Positions 5,936 to 7,020 of a stretch of DNA of 7,020 nucleotides are shown one piece after another. The stretch's first letter is position 1; each line of letters begins with the position of its first letter. This DNA comes from Bacillota bacterium (GTDB lineage Bacteria; Bacillota; Clostridia; Oscillospirales; Ruminococcaceae). The position numbers and the translations under genes are program-made. The DNA lies in contig JAEXNS010000062.1 of the NCBI GenBank assembly GCA_023439605.1, positions 1 through 7,020 of the forward strand. The letters are read 5' to 3'. The notes under the pieces were generated by a model that was not told the origin of the DNA, did not search any database, and was given only the letters and a program-made list of their open reading frames with translations.

Positions 5936-6415
5936 TTAATTAATAACTATTATAGGTTGATCATATTCAACCGCAGAACCATTTTCAACCAAAACTTCTG
6001 TTACTGTACCCTCAAATTCACTTTGAATTTCATTCATAAGTTTCATAGATTCAATTATCATCAAAACATCACCAACATTAACTTTTTGACCTACTTTTAC
6101 AAAAGGAGGTTTATCTGGTGAAGGACTTGAATAAAAAGTACCTACTATAGGCGACTTAACTATATTTCCACTTAACTTTTCTTTTTTGGATTCTTCAGTT
6201 TTTTCTTCTACTGCTGTATCCTCAATATTGCTTTTTAATCTTTCAACAATAACCTGACTGTTTGCAGCAGAAACCGTATTATATTCTTTGCCCTCTATAC
6301 ATAACTCTCCGAGTTCATTTTTCACAGAAAATTTCGCTATTTTTTTACTGTCAATTATATTTAATAATTCTTTGATTTCGTCAAAAGTAAAATTACAAAC
6401 TTTTTTTTCAGACAT
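5936..6415 (-). CDS. accB: Acetyl-CoA carboxylase biotin carboxyl carrier protein
   Basis: The carrier whose biotin moves between AccC and the AccA-AccD carboxyltransferase. The C-terminal biotinyl domain carries ESMKLMNEI with the acceptor lysine K125 (159-residue numbering), the target of biotin ligase. It also has the protruding thumb PIVGTFYSSPSPDKPPFVKV typical of acetyl-CoA carboxylase carriers, which separates it from lipoyl or decarboxylase domains. An N-terminal helical segment (about 1-45) precedes a flexible charged linker (about 46-82) rich in Glu and Lys. A TTG at 6416-6418 just upstream is also in frame, but the ATG at 6413-6415 is eight bases from AGAGAGGT (6424-6431) and is preferred. 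It lies 63 bp after fabF and 23 bp before fabZ. Confidence 0.97.
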   Translation of the reverse strand: MSEKKVCNFTFDEIKELLNIIDSKKIAKFSVKNELGELCIEGKEYNTVSAANSQVIVERLKSNIEDTAVEEKTEESKKEKLSGNIVKSPIVGTFYSSPSPDKPPFVKVGQKVNVGDVLMIIESMKLMNEIQSEFEGTVTEVLVENGSAVEYDQPIIVIN

Positions 6416-6423
6416 CAATCTTT

Positions 6424-6431
6424 ACCTCTCT
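6424..6431 (-). promoter_or_regulatory. Ribosome binding site that decides the accB start
   Basis: Minus-strand AGAGAGGT lies eight bases before the ATG at 6413-6415 and five before the TTG at 6416-6418. The usual spacing and codon preference favour the ATG. Confidence 0.6.
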
Positions 6432-6460
6432 TTTTATTATTTCTTAGCTAATACCCATAA

Positions 6461-6496
6461 TTTAAATCTATAAAATAATTATTTTATAGATTTAAA
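6461..6496. repeat. Perfect 36-bp AT-rich palindrome over the fabF stop codon
   Basis: The left arm TTTAAATCTATAAAATAA (6461-6478) is the exact reverse complement of the right arm (6479-6496), with no mismatch and no spacer. The fabF stop codon (6479-6481) starts at the centre, so the palindrome covers the last five sense codons, the stop and 18 bp of the gap before accB. Each arm holds only one G/C pair. In RNA it would fold to a long, weak hairpin with no U-tract after it, so it is a poor terminator. Possible roles are RNA processing, messenger stability or a protein-binding site. Confidence 0.7.
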
Positions 6497-7020
6497 ACAT
6501 AAAGTAGCATTATGCCCACCAAAACCCAATGAATTTGATAATGCTGCATTTATTTCCATATCAACATTTGATACTACACAATAATCTAAATCACATTCTT
6601 CATCAAAAACCTTATAACCGGCAGTTTTATGTATTATAGCTTCTTTAATTTGTAAAACAGTTGTTATTGCTTCAACGGCTCCAGCAGCACCTAGCAAATG
6701 TCCTATCATTGACTTAGTTGAATTAATCTTTAACCTACTTGCTGCCTCGCCAAATGCATATTTTATAGCTGTTGTTTCATATTTATCATTTAACCCTGTT
6801 GAAGTACCATGTGCATTTATATATTGTACATCTTCAGGTTTTAGTCCTGCTTCTGTGTATGCATTTATCATAGCCTTACCTGCTGCATCTCCATCAGGAG
6901 AAGGGGACGTCATGTGATAAGCATCGCAAGTAGCACCATATCCTGCTATTTCAGCATAAATTTTTGCACCTCTTGCTTTTGCATGCTCATATTCTTCAAG
7001 CACCAAAATACCACTTCCTT
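6479..7020 (-). CDS. fabF: 3-oxoacyl-ACP synthase II, C-terminal part, cut by the window edge
   Basis: The elongating condensing enzyme, which joins malonyl-ACP to the growing acyl-ACP. The last 179 residues are present, beginning GSGILVLEEYEHAKARGAKI, which matches an internal FabF region, so the true start lies beyond the right edge and the TTG at 7004-7006 is not a start. Within the fragment the catalytic histidines appear as NAHGTSTG (H70 of the fragment) and KSMIGHLLGAAGAVE (H107). Their 37-residue spacing equals that of E. coli FabF H303 and H340. The active-site cysteine is outside the window. The C-terminal GFGGHNATLCF is also typical. FabF and FabB are not separable from this part alone, but the position before accB is that of fabF in Firmicutes. 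Confidence 0.95.
   Translation of the reverse strand, partial: GSGILVLEEYEHAKARGAKIYAEIAGYGATCDAYHMTSPSPDGDAAGKAMINAYTEAGLKPEDVQYINAHGTSTGLNDKYETTAIKYAFGEAASRLKINSTKSMIGHLLGAAGAVEAITTVLQIKEAIIHKTAGYKVFDEECDLDYCVVSNVDMEINAALSNSLGFGGHNATLCFKSIK

Noticed and set aside
6288..6473. Plus-strand 61-codon frame antisense to accB
   Set aside because: It overlaps the accB start and ribosome binding site and has no credible protein features.
6461..6496. The palindrome as a FabT or FapR operator
   Set aside because: FabT sites resemble TTTGA-spacer-TCAAA and FapR sites carry a TAGTACC-like core. Neither is present, and the site is inside the operon rather than at a promoter.
6479..7006. fabF as a complete 175-residue protein starting at a TTG
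   Set aside because: The frame is open to the window edge and the upstream residues (GSGI) continue the conserved FabF sequence, so the gene is merely cut.

Overview
The window comes from a low-GC Gram-positive bacterium, most likely one of the Clostridia and perhaps a gut lineage. The evidence is AT-rich genes with strong GGAGG-type ribosome binding sites, and a type II fatty-acid operon in the order fabF-accB-fabZ-accC-accD-accA, which is typical of Firmicutes. Every gene I can support lies on the minus strand, so transcription runs from high to low coordinates.

Right two thirds (about 2020-7020): the downstream half of a fatty-acid biosynthesis operon. In transcription order it holds the C-terminal part of fabF (elongating ketoacyl-ACP synthase, cut by the window edge), accB (biotin carrier), fabZ (dehydratase), accC (biotin carboxylase), accD and accA (the two carboxyltransferase subunits) and acpP (acyl carrier protein). 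Together these encode a complete four-subunit acetyl-CoA carboxylase making malonyl-CoA, the carrier protein that holds the growing chain, and two enzymes of the elongation cycle. Gaps between genes are 19 to 78 bp with no convincing terminator inside the operon. A perfect 36-bp AT-rich palindrome lies over the fabF stop codon. A GC-rich stem-loop follows acpP.

Middle (about 1340-2019): a small gene for a 54-residue single-span membrane protein, followed by a 15-bp stem terminator-like hairpin. Next is a non-coding island of about 246 bp bounded by 8-bp inverted repeats and packed with small hairpins. Its GC content is about 44% by hand count, against about 20% in the 60 bp on its left. It looks like a small non-autonomous mobile element or dispersed intergenic repeat.

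Left (1-1339): a probable two-gene unit. The first gene encodes a 276-residue protein of no certain family, whose C-terminal half resembles the helix-hairpin-helix (HhH-GPD) fold of DNA base-excision glycosylases. The second, 48 bp downstream, is the start of an ADP-ribosylglycohydrolase (DraG/ARH family) cut by the left edge. It carries the characteristic SDDTQ metal-binding motif. This pair is accessory in character and is the best candidate here for an undescribed system, possibly linked to ADP-ribosylation or its reversal. That link is inference only.
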